Source: Pseudomonas graminis
GTDB taxonomy: Bacteria > Pseudomonadota > Gammaproteobacteria > Pseudomonadales > Pseudomonadaceae
Assembly (NCBI RefSeq): GCF_013201545.1
Contig: NZ_CP053746.1
Location: 3,858,501 to 3,922,500, forward strand
DNA: 64,000 nucleotides
Direction: 5' to 3'
Position numbers and translations under genes: made by a program
Notes under the pieces: model-generated
The model's database searches: none
What the model was told of the DNA's origin: nothing
Seen by the model: the letters and a program-made list of their open reading frames with translations, nothing else
Part shown: positions 1-8,773 of the stretch, one piece after another
Numbering within the stretch: position 1 is the first letter of the stretch
Layout of the letters: every line of letters starts with the position of its first letter

Positions 1-789
1 CGGGTCGTCCGCCTGAATCCAGTACGCCAGGCTATTGCCCAGGTCCATCAGCGGATCCCCCAGCGTGGTCAGCTCCCAATCAAGCACGCCGATAATATGC
101 ATCGGGTTGTCCGGGTCGAGGATCACGTTGTCGAAGCGGTAATCGTTGTGCACCAGACTGGAAACGGGATGGTCGTCCGGCTTTTTTTCGTCCAGCCAGC
201 GGGCGACCTTTTCCCAGCTGGGCGCGTCGTCGGTGCGGGCTTTCTCGTAGCGCTCGGTCCAGCCGCGAATCTGCCGCTCCACATAGCCCTGGGGTTTGCC
301 CAGGTCGCCCAGCCCACAGGCGGTGTAATCCACCTGATGCAGCTCGACCAGCCGATCGATGAAGCTCTTGCACAGGGCTTCGGTTTGCGCGGCGTCGAGG
401 TTCAGCTCGGCGGGCAACTCCGAGCGCAGGATGACGCCCTTAACCCGCTCCATCACGTAAAACTCGGCACCGATCACGTTTTCGTCAGTGCAGTGCAAAT
501 AGGCCTTGGGGCAATAAGGGAAGGCGTCGCGCAACTGATTGAGAATGCGGAATTCGCGGCCCATGTCGTGGGCGCTTTTCGCCTTGTGACCGAATGGCGG
601 GCGGCGCAGGACGAATTCCTGCTCGGGGTACTTGAGCAAATAGGTCAGGTTCGACGCGCCACCGGGAAACTGGCTGATCTGCGCGCTGGCGCTCAGGCCG
701 GGGATATGGGCTTTCAGGTAAGGGTCGATCAACGCAGCGTCGAGTTCTTCGCCGGATCGAACCTGGGTGGACTGGTCGGTGAGCGGCAT
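1..789 (-). CDS. Phosphotransferase family protein (APH/ACAD10-like), partial at left edge
   Basis: The frame is open from an ATG at 789 down to base 1 with no stop, so 263 N-terminal residues are present and the C-terminus lies outside the window. The kinase-fold signature is clear: HNDYRFDN around residue 215 is the catalytic loop (Brenner-type motif of aminoglycoside phosphotransferases) and DWE around residue 237 is the metal-binding motif. The N-terminal half has GGASNLTYLL, the nucleotide-binding loop of this family. The closest family type is the ACAD10 kinase-like domain, often found beside acyl-CoA dehydrogenases and short-chain dehydrogenases in Pseudomonas; the true substrate is unknown. 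It is transcribed in the same direction as the SCP2 and histidine phosphatase genes upstream, but a terminator lies between it and the SCP2 gene. Confidence 0.85.
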   Translation of the reverse strand, partial: MPLTDQSTQVRSGEELDAALIDPYLKAHIPGLSASAQISQFPGGASNLTYLLKYPEQEFVLRRPPFGHKAKSAHDMGREFRILNQLRDAFPYCPKAYLHCTDENVIGAEFYVMERVKGVILRSELPAELNLDAAQTEALCKSFIDRLVELHQVDYTACGLGDLGKPQGYVERQIRGWTERYEKARTDDAPSWEKVARWLDEKKPDDHPVSSLVHNDYRFDNVILDPDNPMHIIGVLDWELTTLGDPLMDLGNSLAYWIQADDP

Positions 790-944
790 GCTTATCCCTG
801 CAGATTATTTTGGTTGGCCAGGATCATTGGCTAATCTAATGCGCCCCCACGCCCGTGAACAAGGGCTATTGGCGTGGGTGTTACGGGGCAATCAGCCGCC
901 CTGATTCACAGGCGGGGGTCGCTGTCTTGCACGTCGCCCGGGCG

Positions 945-978
945 AAAAAAAACCGAAGCCGGGCAGCTTCGGTTTTTT
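945..978 (-). terminator. Rho-independent terminator after SCP2 gene
   Basis: AAAACCGAAGC (949-959) pairs with GCTTCGGTTTT (966-976). Read on the minus strand the stem is followed by a run of eight T. It lies 18 bases beyond the stop of the SCP2 gene. Confidence 0.8.
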
Positions 979-995
979 GCAAGAACGGTGCGTTC

Positions 996-1310
996 TCAGG
1001 AAGGGAACAGCTCGCTCAGTTTCATCGCCAGCATCATGTCGCCTTCAGCGCGCAGTTTGCCGCCCATGAACGCCTGCATGCCGTCGGTCTCGCCGCTGAC
1101 GATGCCTTCAAGGGTTTCGCCGTCCATCACCAGCGTGACCTGGGCGTCCGGGTTTTCGCCTTCCTGCAATTCGCAGGTGCTGTCCTTGACGATCAGGGAG
1201 AAGTTCTTGGTTTCGTCGATGCGAAACCCGAACACCAGGTCCAGGCCTGCAGCGGCGGCTGGGTTGAACTTGGCTTTCATGGCTTGAACGGCGTTTTCTA
1301 CGGAGCTCAT
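996..1310 (-). CDS. SCP2 sterol-binding domain protein
   Basis: A 104-residue protein made up almost entirely of one SCP2 (sterol carrier protein 2) domain. Typical features are the F-x-L-x-V-K-D strand near residues 37-43, the DAQVTLVMDGETLEGIVSGE segment at about 55-74, and the helical GGKLRAEGDMMLAMKLSELF tail. SCP2 domains bind lipids or acyl-CoA in a hydrophobic pocket. The gene lies between a histidine phosphatase and an APH-type phosphotransferase, all on the minus strand, an arrangement I recall from other Pseudomonas. The ligand cannot be told from sequence. Confidence 0.85.
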   Translation of the reverse strand: MSSVENAVQAMKAKFNPAAAAGLDLVFGFRIDETKNFSLIVKDSTCELQEGENPDAQVTLVMDGETLEGIVSGETDGMQAFMGGKLRAEGDMMLAMKLSELFPS

Positions 1311-1368
1311 GGTGTGATCCTTTTATATGAGTGATGACGAGCACTTTGCGGGTGCGGTTGGCCGGGGC

Positions 1369-2079
1369 TCAGCGGTAGGTGATGAGCTCCGGCGCCTTCA
1401 TCAGTTGCAGGTGCGCGTAACTGTTGAAGGAAGCCAGGGACACCTCGCGCTCACGGAACTTCAGGTGGTTGAGCGAGGTGTTGACGATGTGCCAGTTGAG
1501 TTCGAAGGCCTGGGTGGCCGGCATTTGCGTAATCAGGTGGAGCAGGGCAGTGATGGTGCCGCCGGAGGTGAACACGGCGATGCGATCGCTTGGCCCGGCG
1601 CTGTCGAGAATCCCGCTCAGGCCCGCTTCAACCTCCTCGACGAACGCTTGCCAGCTCTGCAGCGCGGCGGCGTCGTGATCGCCCACCAGCCAGCGGCGAA
1701 TGATCGCGGCAAACAAACGCTGAAACTCGGCGCGGTTGTTGGCGGCGTCGCGCATGATCTCGAAGGCTTCGGGTTCTTCATCCAGCATCGCGGGGATCAG
1801 CGCACGGATCACGCCTTCGGCGTTGAATTCATTGAAGGCGATGTCGGTTTCAAGTTCGGGGGTGGGGAGGCCGGCGGCGTTGAGCTGGGCAATCACCGTT
1901 TCAGCCGTGTGACGCTGGCGGTACAGGGCGCCGCTGATGCAGCGGTCGAAGGTCAGGCCCAGCTGCGCGAGGTGTGCGCCGAGGATTTCCGACTGGCGAA
2001 AACCGGTGGGCGACAAGACGTCGTAATCGTCCGCACCAAACGAGGCCTGGCCATGTCGTATGAGATAGATGCTGCCCAC
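1369..2079 (-). CDS. Histidine phosphatase family protein
   Basis: A 236-residue protein starting with the phosphohistidine signature LIRHGQASFG (catalytic His9) of the phosphoglycerate mutase-like (histidine phosphatase) superfamily. A second conserved block, VFTSGGTITALLHL at about 167-180, sits where most members have a catalytic SHGG/TSGG-type motif; here Ser-Gly-Gly replaces the usual His-Gly-Gly. It is probably a phosphatase of unknown substrate, not a glycolytic mutase. It is divergent from sohB; their starts are about 200 bp apart. Confidence 0.85.
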   Translation of the reverse strand: MGSIYLIRHGQASFGADDYDVLSPTGFRQSEILGAHLAQLGLTFDRCISGALYRQRHTAETVIAQLNAAGLPTPELETDIAFNEFNAEGVIRALIPAMLDEEPEAFEIMRDAANNRAEFQRLFAAIIRRWLVGDHDAAALQSWQAFVEEVEAGLSGILDSAGPSDRIAVFTSGGTITALLHLITQMPATQAFELNWHIVNTSLNHLKFREREVSLASFNSYAHLQLMKAPELITYR

Positions 2080-2286
2080 GACCGCGTCACCCTGGCACGT
2101 TGAAAGTGCTGGGAGGTTATGAGGACGGCCCGCGGTCTGTCAATGAAAAAACATACGCTCGTTTGAATTGGCCGATCTGGCCCCCAATCCCCCGTCTCGT
2201 CACTGGCCCGGCGACCGGCGCGCCGGTATGCTTGGCCCCATTCGCGATCCTCTGCCGAGGATCTGCTGTACCGGTAAGGAGTTTCT

Positions 2287-3309
2287 GTGGAGTTCATTTT
2301 CGATTACGCCAGCTTTCTGGCAAAGACCGTCACCATCGTGATCGCGATCATCGTGGTGCTGGTGGTCATCGGCTCGATGCGAGGTCGAGGGCGCCGCGGT
2401 GCAGGCGGACAGTTGCACGTCACCAAGCTCAATGACTTCTACAAAGGGCTGCGTGATCGCCTTGAAGGTTCGCTGCTGGACAAGGCTCGGCTCAAGGCGT
2501 TGCGCAAGTCCCAGGCCAAGGAATTGAAAAAGGACAAGAAGTCCACCGAGGTGAAGTCGCGTGTCTACGTGCTGGACTTCGACGGTGACATCAAGGCCTC
2601 GGCCACCGAGAACATGCGCAATGAGATCACCGCACTGTTGACCCTCGCCACCCCCAAGGATGAAGTAGTGCTGCGCCTCGAAAGCGGCGGTGGCATGGTG
2701 CACAGCTACGGTCTGGCGTCGTCGCAACTGGCGCGGATTCGTCAGGCGGGCATTCCGCTGACCATTTGCATCGACAAGGTCGCGGCCAGCGGCGGCTACA
2801 TGATGGCGTGCATCGGCACCCGGATCATCAGTGCGCCGTTCGCGATTCTTGGGTCGATTGGCGTGGTCGCCCAGCTGCCTAACGTCAATCGCCTGCTGAA
2901 GAAGCACGACATCGATTTCGAAGTGCTGACCGCCGGCGAGTACAAGCGCACGTTGACGGTGTTCGGCGAAAACACCGAGAAGGGTCGCGAGAAATTCCAG
3001 GAGGACCTGGACATCACCCACGAGCTGTTCAAGAACTTCGTCGCCAGCTACCGCCCGCAGTTGCAGATCGACGAAGTCGCCACCGGCGAGATCTGGCTGG
3101 GCATCGCGGCCAAGGACAAGCAACTGGTGGATGAGCTGAAGACCAGCGATGAATACCTGTCGGAGAAAGCCAAAACCGCCGAGGTGTTCCATCTGCACTA
3201 CGCCGAGCGCAAAAGCCTGCAGCAGCGTGTGGGCATCGCGGCGAGCACCTCGGTCGACCATTTGGTGACAGGCTGGTGGGGCAAGCTGACGCAACAGCGG
3301 TTCTGGTGA
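2287..3309 (+). CDS. sohB: SohB-type inner-membrane S49 peptidase
   Basis: A 340-residue protein with an N-terminal membrane helix (about residues 12-30) and a signal-peptide-peptidase-like S49 serine protease domain. The catalytic pair is visible: Ser168 in KVAASGGYMMA and Lys220 in TAGEYKRTL. FDGDIKAS near residue 98 is the first strand of the domain. Length and single protease domain fit SohB (periplasmic-facing, about 350 residues) and not the larger SppA. The start is a GTG chosen because TAAGGAG lies 6 bases upstream; no ATG fits. The gene is monocistronic, ending before a REP element and a terminator. Confidence 0.88.
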   Translation: MEFIFDYASFLAKTVTIVIAIIVVLVVIGSMRGRGRRGAGGQLHVTKLNDFYKGLRDRLEGSLLDKARLKALRKSQAKELKKDKKSTEVKSRVYVLDFDGDIKASATENMRNEITALLTLATPKDEVVLRLESGGGMVHSYGLASSQLARIRQAGIPLTICIDKVAASGGYMMACIGTRIISAPFAILGSIGVVAQLPNVNRLLKKHDIDFEVLTAGEYKRTLTVFGENTEKGREKFQEDLDITHELFKNFVASYRPQLQIDEVATGEIWLGIAAKDKQLVDELKTSDEYLSEKAKTAEVFHLHYAERKSLQQRVGIAASTSVDHLVTGWWGKLTQQRFW

Positions 3310-3312
3310 TTT

Positions 3313-3348
3313 CGTAGGACCGGCTTTAGCCGGGAAGGCGTCGGACGT
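3313..3348. repeat. REP element (GGACCGGCTTTAGCCGG type)
   Basis: GTAGGACCGGCTTTAGCCGGGAAGG forms a short hairpin (CCGGCT/AGCCGG) just after sohB. The same element recurs near 25.1, 55.8 and 63.1 kb. Confidence 0.75.
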
Positions 3349-3393
3349 CATACCGCAGGACTGACGGTGTTTGCAGCTTGATCTCGCAGAACT

Positions 3394-3432
3394 AAAAAAG
3401 CCCCGGCTTCTCACGAAACCGGGGCTTTTTGT
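3394..3432. terminator. Bidirectional terminator between sohB and DUF934 gene
   Basis: AAAAAGCCCCGG pairs with CCGGGGCTTTTT across a 12-base loop (TTCTCACGAAA region). A/T runs on both sides let it act for sohB (plus) and for the DUF934-cysI operon (minus). Confidence 0.85.
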
Positions 3433-3453
3433 TGCGTGTGGATCAGTGTCGGA

Positions 3454-3948
3454 TCAACGGCGCCGGAACAGCGGCAGCGGCTCGTCGGTGGCAGCTTGAT
3501 ACGTCACGGAAAAGTCCCTCAGACCCTCCAGCGCTTCGTACGGGTCCTTGTCCGCACGAATCGCGAACGCGTCGAACCCGCAGCGGTGCAGGTAGAACAG
3601 CTGATCGCGCAACACATCGCCAATCGCCCGCAGCTCGCCCTTGTAACCGTAGCGGTCACGCAACAGGCGGGCGTTAGAGTAGCTGCGGCCGTCGGTGAAT
3701 GCCGGAAAGTTCAGGGCGATGACCTGGAACTGATCCGCGTCGTCACCGATTTCCTCGGCTTCCTCGTCGCTGTCCAGCCAGACACCCAGACCGCCGTCGC
3801 GGGCCTTTAGCGCATGGGCATGCTCGCGCCACAGGTTCAGCGGCACGATCAGGTCGTCGCAGTTGGACAGGCTGTCGAACGTCGTGTCCTTGGGCAGCAG
3901 GTGCCAGGTCTCGTCGATGACCGCGTTGTTCTTAATGATTCGCTGCAT
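3454..3948 (-). CDS. DUF934 protein, probable sulfite-reduction accessory
   Basis: A 164-residue protein of the DUF934 family (often annotated as probable oxidoreductase), found next to cysI in many pseudomonads and other proteobacteria. Conserved features are LNFPAFTDGRSYSNARLLRDR around 95-113 and GDVLRDQ near 122. The start used is the ATG at 3948 (MQRIIKN), preceded by AAGGAG 8 bases upstream; a longer reading from 3978 is possible but lacks such a site. The start overlaps the end of cysI by 17 bp, so the two are translationally linked. By context it acts in sulfate assimilation, but no biochemical role is shown by sequence. Confidence 0.85.
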   Translation of the reverse strand: MQRIIKNNAVIDETWHLLPKDTTFDSLSNCDDLIVPLNLWREHAHALKARDGGLGVWLDSDEEAEEIGDDADQFQVIALNFPAFTDGRSYSNARLLRDRYGYKGELRAIGDVLRDQLFYLHRCGFDAFAIRADKDPYEALEGLRDFSVTYQAATDEPLPLFRRR

Positions 3949-5590
3949 AGACGCGCTCCTTGAAAGGGTCGATGCCAATACGCTGGTAGGTATCGATGAA
4001 GCGCTCGTCTTCGTTGCGTTTCTCGACGTAGACGTTGATCAGCTTCTCGATCACATCCGGCATGACGTCCTGTGCGAACGACGGGCCGAGGATCTTGCCC
4101 AGGCTGGCGTCGCGGCTGGCGCTGCCGCCCAGCGACACCTGATAGAACTCTTCGCCCTTTTTGTCCACGCCGAGAATACCGATGTGGCCAACGTGGTGGT
4201 GACCGCAGGCGTTCATGCAGCCGGAGATGTTGAGGTCCAGCTCGCCGATGTCGAACAGGTAATCAAGGTCGTCGAAACGGCGCTGGATCGATTCGGCAAT
4301 CGGGATCGACTTGGCGTTGGCCAGCGAGCAGAAGTCGCCGCCCGGGCAGCAAATGATGTCCGTCAGCAGGCCAATGTTTGGCGTCGCGAAGCCTTGCTCG
4401 CGCAGCTCGCCCCACATCGTGAACAGTTGGCTCTGCTCAACGTCGGCCAGGATTATGTTCTGCTCGTGGGACGTACGCAGTTGACCGAAGCTGTAGCGGT
4501 CGGCCAGGTCGGCGATGCCATCCAGTTGCTTGTCGGTGAGATCGCCCGGGGCAACACCCGTGGGTTTCAGCGACAGCGTCACCGCGGCGTAACCCGGCTT
4601 TTTATGGGCCAGGACGTTGCGCGAGCGCCAGCGGGCGAAACCGGGGTGCTGTTGATCCAGCTCAGCCAGTTCGGCGCTGTAATCGGTCAGCGCCTTGTAG
4701 TCCGGGTCGACGAAGTGCTTGGCGACGCGATGCACTTCGGCCTCGGTCAGCGTGGTCTGGCCGCCGCGCAGGTGGGCCATTTCGGCCTCGACCTTCTCGG
4801 CGAACACTTCAGGCGTCAGCGCCTTGACCAAAATCTTGATGCGCGCCTTGTATTTGTTGTCCCGACGGCCGTAGCGGTTGTACACACGCAGGATGGCGTC
4901 GAGGTAGCTCAAAAGGTCCTGCCACGGCAGGAACTCATTGATGAACGCACCGACCACTGGCGTGCGGCCCAGGCCGCCGCCGACCAGCACGCGGAAGCCC
5001 AGTTCGCCGGCAGCATTCTTGACCGGCTCCAGGCCGATGTCGTGCACTTCGATGGCGGCGCGGTCGGACGTCGAGCCGTTGATCGCGATCTTGAACTTGC
5101 GCGGCAGGTAGGCGAATTCCGGGTGAAAGGTCGTCCACTGACGGACGATTTCACACCACGGGCGCGGGTCCACCAACTCGTCGGCTGCCACGCCGGCGAA
5201 CTGGTCCGTGGTGACGTTGCGCAGGCAGTTGCCGCTGGTCTGGATCGCGTGCATCTGCACGGTGGCCAGCTCGGCGAGAATGTCGGGGATGTCTTCGAGT
5301 GCCGGCCAGTTGAACTGCACGTTCTGGCGGGTACTGATGTGTGCGTAGCCCTTGTCGTAATCGCGGGCGATCTTCGCCAGCATGCGGGCCTGGCGTGACG
5401 CCAGCTGGCCGTAAGGCACAGCCACGCGCAGCATCGGGGCGAAGCGTTGAATGTAGAGGCCGTTTTGCAGGCGAAGCGGGCGGAACTCTTCTTCACTGAG
5501 CTCGCCGGCCAGATAGCGGCGGGTCTGGTCGCGGAACTGCTTGACGCGGTCCTCGACGATCCGCTGATCGTACTCGTCGTATACGTACAT
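3932..5590 (-). CDS. cysI: Sulfite/nitrite reductase hemoprotein subunit
   Basis: A 552-residue siroheme and 4Fe-4S reductase. The cluster ligands are Cys415-x5-Cys421 (CCPGGDFC) and Cys458-x3-Cys462 (SGCMNACGHH). The two ferredoxin-like half domains and siroheme-binding arginine and lysine motifs (STRQNVQFNW near 86-95, NCLRNVTTDQ near 121-130, GGGLGRTP near 204-211) are present. It reduces sulfite to sulfide for cysteine synthesis. In Pseudomonas this ferredoxin-linked type is used in place of the enteric CysJI flavoprotein complex; that assignment is from family knowledge. A candidate promoter lies at 5755-5782. Confidence 0.93.
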   Translation of the reverse strand: MYVYDEYDQRIVEDRVKQFRDQTRRYLAGELSEEEFRPLRLQNGLYIQRFAPMLRVAVPYGQLASRQARMLAKIARDYDKGYAHISTRQNVQFNWPALEDIPDILAELATVQMHAIQTSGNCLRNVTTDQFAGVAADELVDPRPWCEIVRQWTTFHPEFAYLPRKFKIAINGSTSDRAAIEVHDIGLEPVKNAAGELGFRVLVGGGLGRTPVVGAFINEFLPWQDLLSYLDAILRVYNRYGRRDNKYKARIKILVKALTPEVFAEKVEAEMAHLRGGQTTLTEAEVHRVAKHFVDPDYKALTDYSAELAELDQQHPGFARWRSRNVLAHKKPGYAAVTLSLKPTGVAPGDLTDKQLDGIADLADRYSFGQLRTSHEQNIILADVEQSQLFTMWGELREQGFATPNIGLLTDIICCPGGDFCSLANAKSIPIAESIQRRFDDLDYLFDIGELDLNISGCMNACGHHHVGHIGILGVDKKGEEFYQVSLGGSASRDASLGKILGPSFAQDVMPDVIEKLINVYVEKRNEDERFIDTYQRIGIDPFKERVYAANH

Positions 5591-5915
5591 GGTGGTCCTG
5601 TTCTCAGGCGGTTCACTGCTGCTGGGCCAGCCGGAAAGGCGATGCGTTGTCGTCTGCTTTCAGGCTACCGAACAAATCTGCGCGCACGGCCGCGCACTCC
5701 TTGCGGAGCCGGGGGAGGTTACCAGTTTGCAGATATGCGCAAAAGTGATGTTTGAGTATATGCACAGAACCGAAAGTGCTAAGCAGCACGTCGGGTTGCC
5801 ATAGCCTCACTTGTGATAAGGGCATCCCTGAACTTTACTGAGGCGATGGCTGACGACCTCCGTCGTTGGCACGCGAGTTTTGCGATCACCCATAAAACAG
5901 ACAAAAGGCGATGCA
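5591..5915. other. Gap between cysI and the small membrane-protein ORF
   Basis: This stretch holds the cysI leader and candidate promoter and the region upstream of the small ORF at 5916. Open frames across it lack ribosome-binding sites and domain features, and nothing else was recognised. Confidence 0.5.
5755..5782 (-). promoter_or_regulatory. Candidate sigma-70 promoter of cysI
   Basis: On the minus strand TTAGCA (5777-5782) and TATACT (5755-5760) are spaced by 16 bp, about 165 bp upstream of the cysI start. The -10 is good and the -35 is 4 of 6. No CysB site could be recognised with confidence. Confidence 0.4.
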
Positions 5916-6029
5916 ATGCGAAATCACCCGAAAGTTGCCAAATCCGAAAGCCATGTGGATGCATGGGCCATTCTTTTCATTATTGTGCTGGTTGTGGGGG
6001 CAGTAGCGTTCTGGGTGACGCACCAGTAG
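5916..6029 (+). CDS. Predicted 37-residue single-pass membrane protein
   Basis: An ATG preceded by AAAAGGCG opens a 37-codon frame. The encoded peptide has a charged N-terminus (MRNHPKVAKSESHVDA), then one hydrophobic helix of about 18 residues (AILFIIVLVVGAVAFWV) and a short THQ tail. This layout, a basic/polar head followed by one clean membrane helix and a stop, is that of many small bacterial membrane proteins. No family was recognised. A longer overlapping frame runs over it in another phase but has no such character. Conservation in other Pseudomonas would settle it. Confidence 0.6.
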   Translation: MRNHPKVAKSESHVDAWAILFIIVLVVGAVAFWVTHQ

Positions 6030-6177
6030 CGGGCATGGCCTGTTCGGCGAAGAGTGCCGATGCCGCGAGAGCCCCGCCATCGAGAGTGGCGGGTGCATAT
6101 GCCTGACCGGACCGGACTGAGGGTACCCGACGAAGTCGGGCTAAACCGAGAGCAGCACTCTTGATCCTGCTCTGCCC

Positions 6178-7341
6178 TCAGACATTGATGCGAGAAACAT
6201 CATCGCTCCGCCGGCCGCGAAACGATCTGCGTCTCAAGCACTCCCCAAACCGCACCCCAGGCACCTCGATGTAGCGATGAACCAACATCGAAAGCACCAC
6301 AACCGCCACCACCACCAACAGCAACAACAGATTGTCGTTCAGGGCACTGCCCGTACTCAGATAACGCACCAGCGACCCTGGCATCTCCCCCGGCCTGTCC
6401 ACCAACAGCGGGTAACCGCCGAACTTGGCCGCCACCGTCAGCCCGGTGGCGACCACGAAAATCACCGCCGCATGGGTCAGGTAAACCGACAGCCACAGCC
6501 TGCCCAGCGCCGGAAACACTCGCTTGTGCAACAGCCGCGAAACCGCTCCGGCCTCCCACGCAAACACCAGAATCGCCAGGCAAAACAGCAGCGCCAGTTC
6601 AATCGTCAGCGGGGGCGCGCCGTCCACCATCACCCAGCCGATCGTCGCCAATATCCCCATTTCAAGCACGCTGGCCAGTGCCACCCCCGGCGCGAAATTC
6701 CGCAGCCGCGCATACAGCCTGTACGTCACCGTGCCCGCAAAGAAACACGCCGCGCCCCACAACACATAACGCGTCAGCAGATCGGAATCCGCGAACAGCC
6801 CGACAAACGCGAACCCGCCCAACAGCGTGAACAGCATCCGCGCCATTCTCGGCAACGCGTAGCAGATCAGCCCGAAGATCAGCCACAGATAAAACGCTAC
6901 GCTGACCCACCACGACGGGTAGTTGAACGACAACGCATTGAAGCCCGGCCACCACGCCTGGATCAGCAACACATTGGGCAGGATCTCCCCGGGCGCCCGG
7001 TCACCACTGAACGCCGGGAAATTCAACAGCAGCCCGTAGCGCTCCATGACTAGCTTCAAACACTCGAAACCGATGAAGAACAACAGTACCGCCAAGTGCA
7101 GCGGCATCACCCGGCAGGCGCGGGCCATCGTGAAGTCGCCGAGTTGCCCCTCAGTAGTAGGCGTGCCGACGTAGCGGCGGTACATCAGAAAGCCGCTGAG
7201 GGCAAAAAACAAACCGGCGAACTGGCTGGCATTACGGAAAAACGCCAGCTCCGTGATGCTTCGCTCGATGTGCGAGTGATGAACAATCAGGGTCAGGGCG
7301 CAGAGACCGCGAAGGCTGTCGAGCACGACGAATCGCTTCAT
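6178..7341 (-). CDS. Acyltransferase-3 family membrane protein
   Basis: A 387-residue polytopic membrane protein. It begins with the family signature LDSLRGLCALTLIVHH (near residues 7-22), where the first His is the presumed catalytic residue, and has about ten hydrophobic segments and a SGFLMYRRY motif after helix 2. Members (OafA/YrhL type) move acyl groups onto cell-surface sugars. The start is the ATG at 7341, preceded by AAGGAT; the frame stays open further upstream, but that extension is not hydrophobic or conserved-looking. It stands alone, convergent with the small ORF and divergent from the galactonate operon. The substrate is unknown. Confidence 0.82.
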   Translation of the reverse strand: MKRFVVLDSLRGLCALTLIVHHSHIERSITELAFFRNASQFAGLFFALSGFLMYRRYVGTPTTEGQLGDFTMARACRVMPLHLAVLLFFIGFECLKLVMERYGLLLNFPAFSGDRAPGEILPNVLLIQAWWPGFNALSFNYPSWWVSVAFYLWLIFGLICYALPRMARMLFTLLGGFAFVGLFADSDLLTRYVLWGAACFFAGTVTYRLYARLRNFAPGVALASVLEMGILATIGWVMVDGAPPLTIELALLFCLAILVFAWEAGAVSRLLHKRVFPALGRLWLSVYLTHAAVIFVVATGLTVAAKFGGYPLLVDRPGEMPGSLVRYLSTGSALNDNLLLLLVVVAVVVLSMLVHRYIEVPGVRFGECLRRRSFRGRRSDDVSRINV

Positions 7342-7755
7342 CTTGAGGATCCTTTTCAGATGAGTCAGGCGTGCGGGCACGCGAACCGGCGCCAGCAGGC
7401 GTGCAGGGCAGAGCAAACGATGAAAGGGTGCGACAGGCAGGAAAGTTACCACCTTCGACACTGAGGCCGATGAGTGGGCAGGGCACATGAAAAACCGGCG
7501 AAAGGCACGGCGCGAGGCGGACAGCCCCAAGGTCACCATGCGTCGAGACGAATCCGGGTCTTCATATAAGTGCCGCCAGCGACGGGCAGCAGTATGCCGA
7601 ACCGCAAACCCGGACGGAACAGGCATTTGTCGAATTTGCTTGCCGATCCACTGTCGTCCCAATATGTGGGATCGTGCGTTATATATTGAGATATCGCCAG
7701 CAACCGGTTTATAGTCCGTCCCGCATTCACTCATTAATAACAATCAGGTGAAGCC
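7342..7755. promoter_or_regulatory. Divergent control region of dgoKADT, with palindrome
   Basis: A sigma-70-type promoter for dgoK is visible: TTGAGA (7686-7691), 18-bp spacer, TATAGT (7710-7715), 40 bp before the dgoK start. Upstream at 7657-7671 lies the inverted repeat TCCCA-ATATG-TGGGA, a plausible operator for the galactonate regulator. The rest, toward the acyltransferase gene, shows no coding signal. Confidence 0.5.
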
Positions 7756-8772
7756 ATGCAGGCGCAATTGATCGCGCTCGATTGGGGTACGACATCCCTT
7801 CGAGCGTATCGACTCGGCGAAAACGGCCGGGTACTGGAACAACGTTCGCTCGACGCGGGCATCATGCAGCTGCCCTCGACGCCTCGCTTAATCGGCGGGC
7901 AGCAGGTTTGCAACGGCTTCGAACTGGCTTTTGACGAGGCCTGCGGCGACTGGCTCGACGCCGAACCGACGCTGCCGGTGATCGCCTGCGGCATGGTCGG
8001 CAGCGCTCAGGGCTGGCGCGAAGCCGTCTACCAGCGGACGCCCGCCAGCGTCGCCGCCCTCAGTTCCGCGCTGGTCACGGTGCGCAGCGTGCGCGGCGTC
8101 GACGTTCACATCATTCCCGGCATCCTGCAGCGCTCCGAGCTGCCCAACGTGATGCGCGGCGAAGAAACCCAAGTCCTCGGCATTCTCGACTCGCTGCCCG
8201 CCAGCGAAGCCGCCAAGCCACTGTTGATCGGCCTGCCCGGGAGCCACTCGAAGTGGGTGAGGGCGGTGGACGGCCGGATCGAGCATTTCGATACCTTCAT
8301 GACCGGCGAGGTCTACGCCGCGCTGTCCAGCCACACCATACTCGGCCGCACGATGCAGCGCAGCGAGACCTTCGACGCTGAAGCGTTTGACCGGGGCGTG
8401 GCAGTGTCTCGCTCGGCCAGCGGTGCGGCAGGTCCGCTGTCGACCATCTTCAGTTGCCGAACGCTCGGCTTGACCGGCGTGCTGTCCGGTGCTGCCCAAT
8501 CCGATTACTTGTCCGGCCTGTTGATCGGCCATGAAATCGTCGCGCTCGCCCAACTGTTGCGCCAGACCGACGCGCAGTTGCCTGCCGTGATCCTGATCGG
8601 CAGCGACGCCCTGATCGCCCGCTATCAGCGCGCCCTCGATGCCAATGGCTTTGCCCAGGTGATCCTGGCGGAACAGGCCACCGAGCGCGGTCTGTGGCAG
8701 GTCGCGGTGCAGGCCGGTCTGATTCAATCCTCCTCTTCGGCCGCTGCCCGGCCCCTTCACGTAGAGAACTGA
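7756..8772 (+). CDS. dgoK: 2-dehydro-3-deoxygalactonokinase
   Basis: A 338-residue DgoK-family sugar kinase. The N-terminal LIALDWGTTSLRAYRL (residues 5-20) is the first phosphate-binding loop of the family, and GLPGSHSKWVR (about 159-169) and TGEVYAALS (about 181-189) are further conserved blocks. It phosphorylates 2-dehydro-3-deoxy-D-galactonate, the second step of the De Ley-Doudoroff galactonate pathway. It is first in the operon, one base before dgoA. Length is usual for pseudomonad DgoK. Confidence 0.93.
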   Translation: MQAQLIALDWGTTSLRAYRLGENGRVLEQRSLDAGIMQLPSTPRLIGGQQVCNGFELAFDEACGDWLDAEPTLPVIACGMVGSAQGWREAVYQRTPASVAALSSALVTVRSVRGVDVHIIPGILQRSELPNVMRGEETQVLGILDSLPASEAAKPLLIGLPGSHSKWVRAVDGRIEHFDTFMTGEVYAALSSHTILGRTMQRSETFDAEAFDRGVAVSRSASGAAGPLSTIFSCRTLGLTGVLSGAAQSDYLSGLLIGHEIVALAQLLRQTDAQLPAVILIGSDALIARYQRALDANGFAQVILAEQATERGLWQVAVQAGLIQSSSSAAARPLHVEN

Positions 8773-8773
8773 C

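Noticed and set aside
3863..5398. 511-codon open frame opposite cysI
   Set aside because: High-GC shadow frame on the strand opposite a certain gene, with no domain or ribosome-binding site.
6126..6140. CCCGAC-GAA-GTCGGG hairpin before the acyltransferase stop
   Set aside because: Short stem without a T run; too weak to call a terminator.
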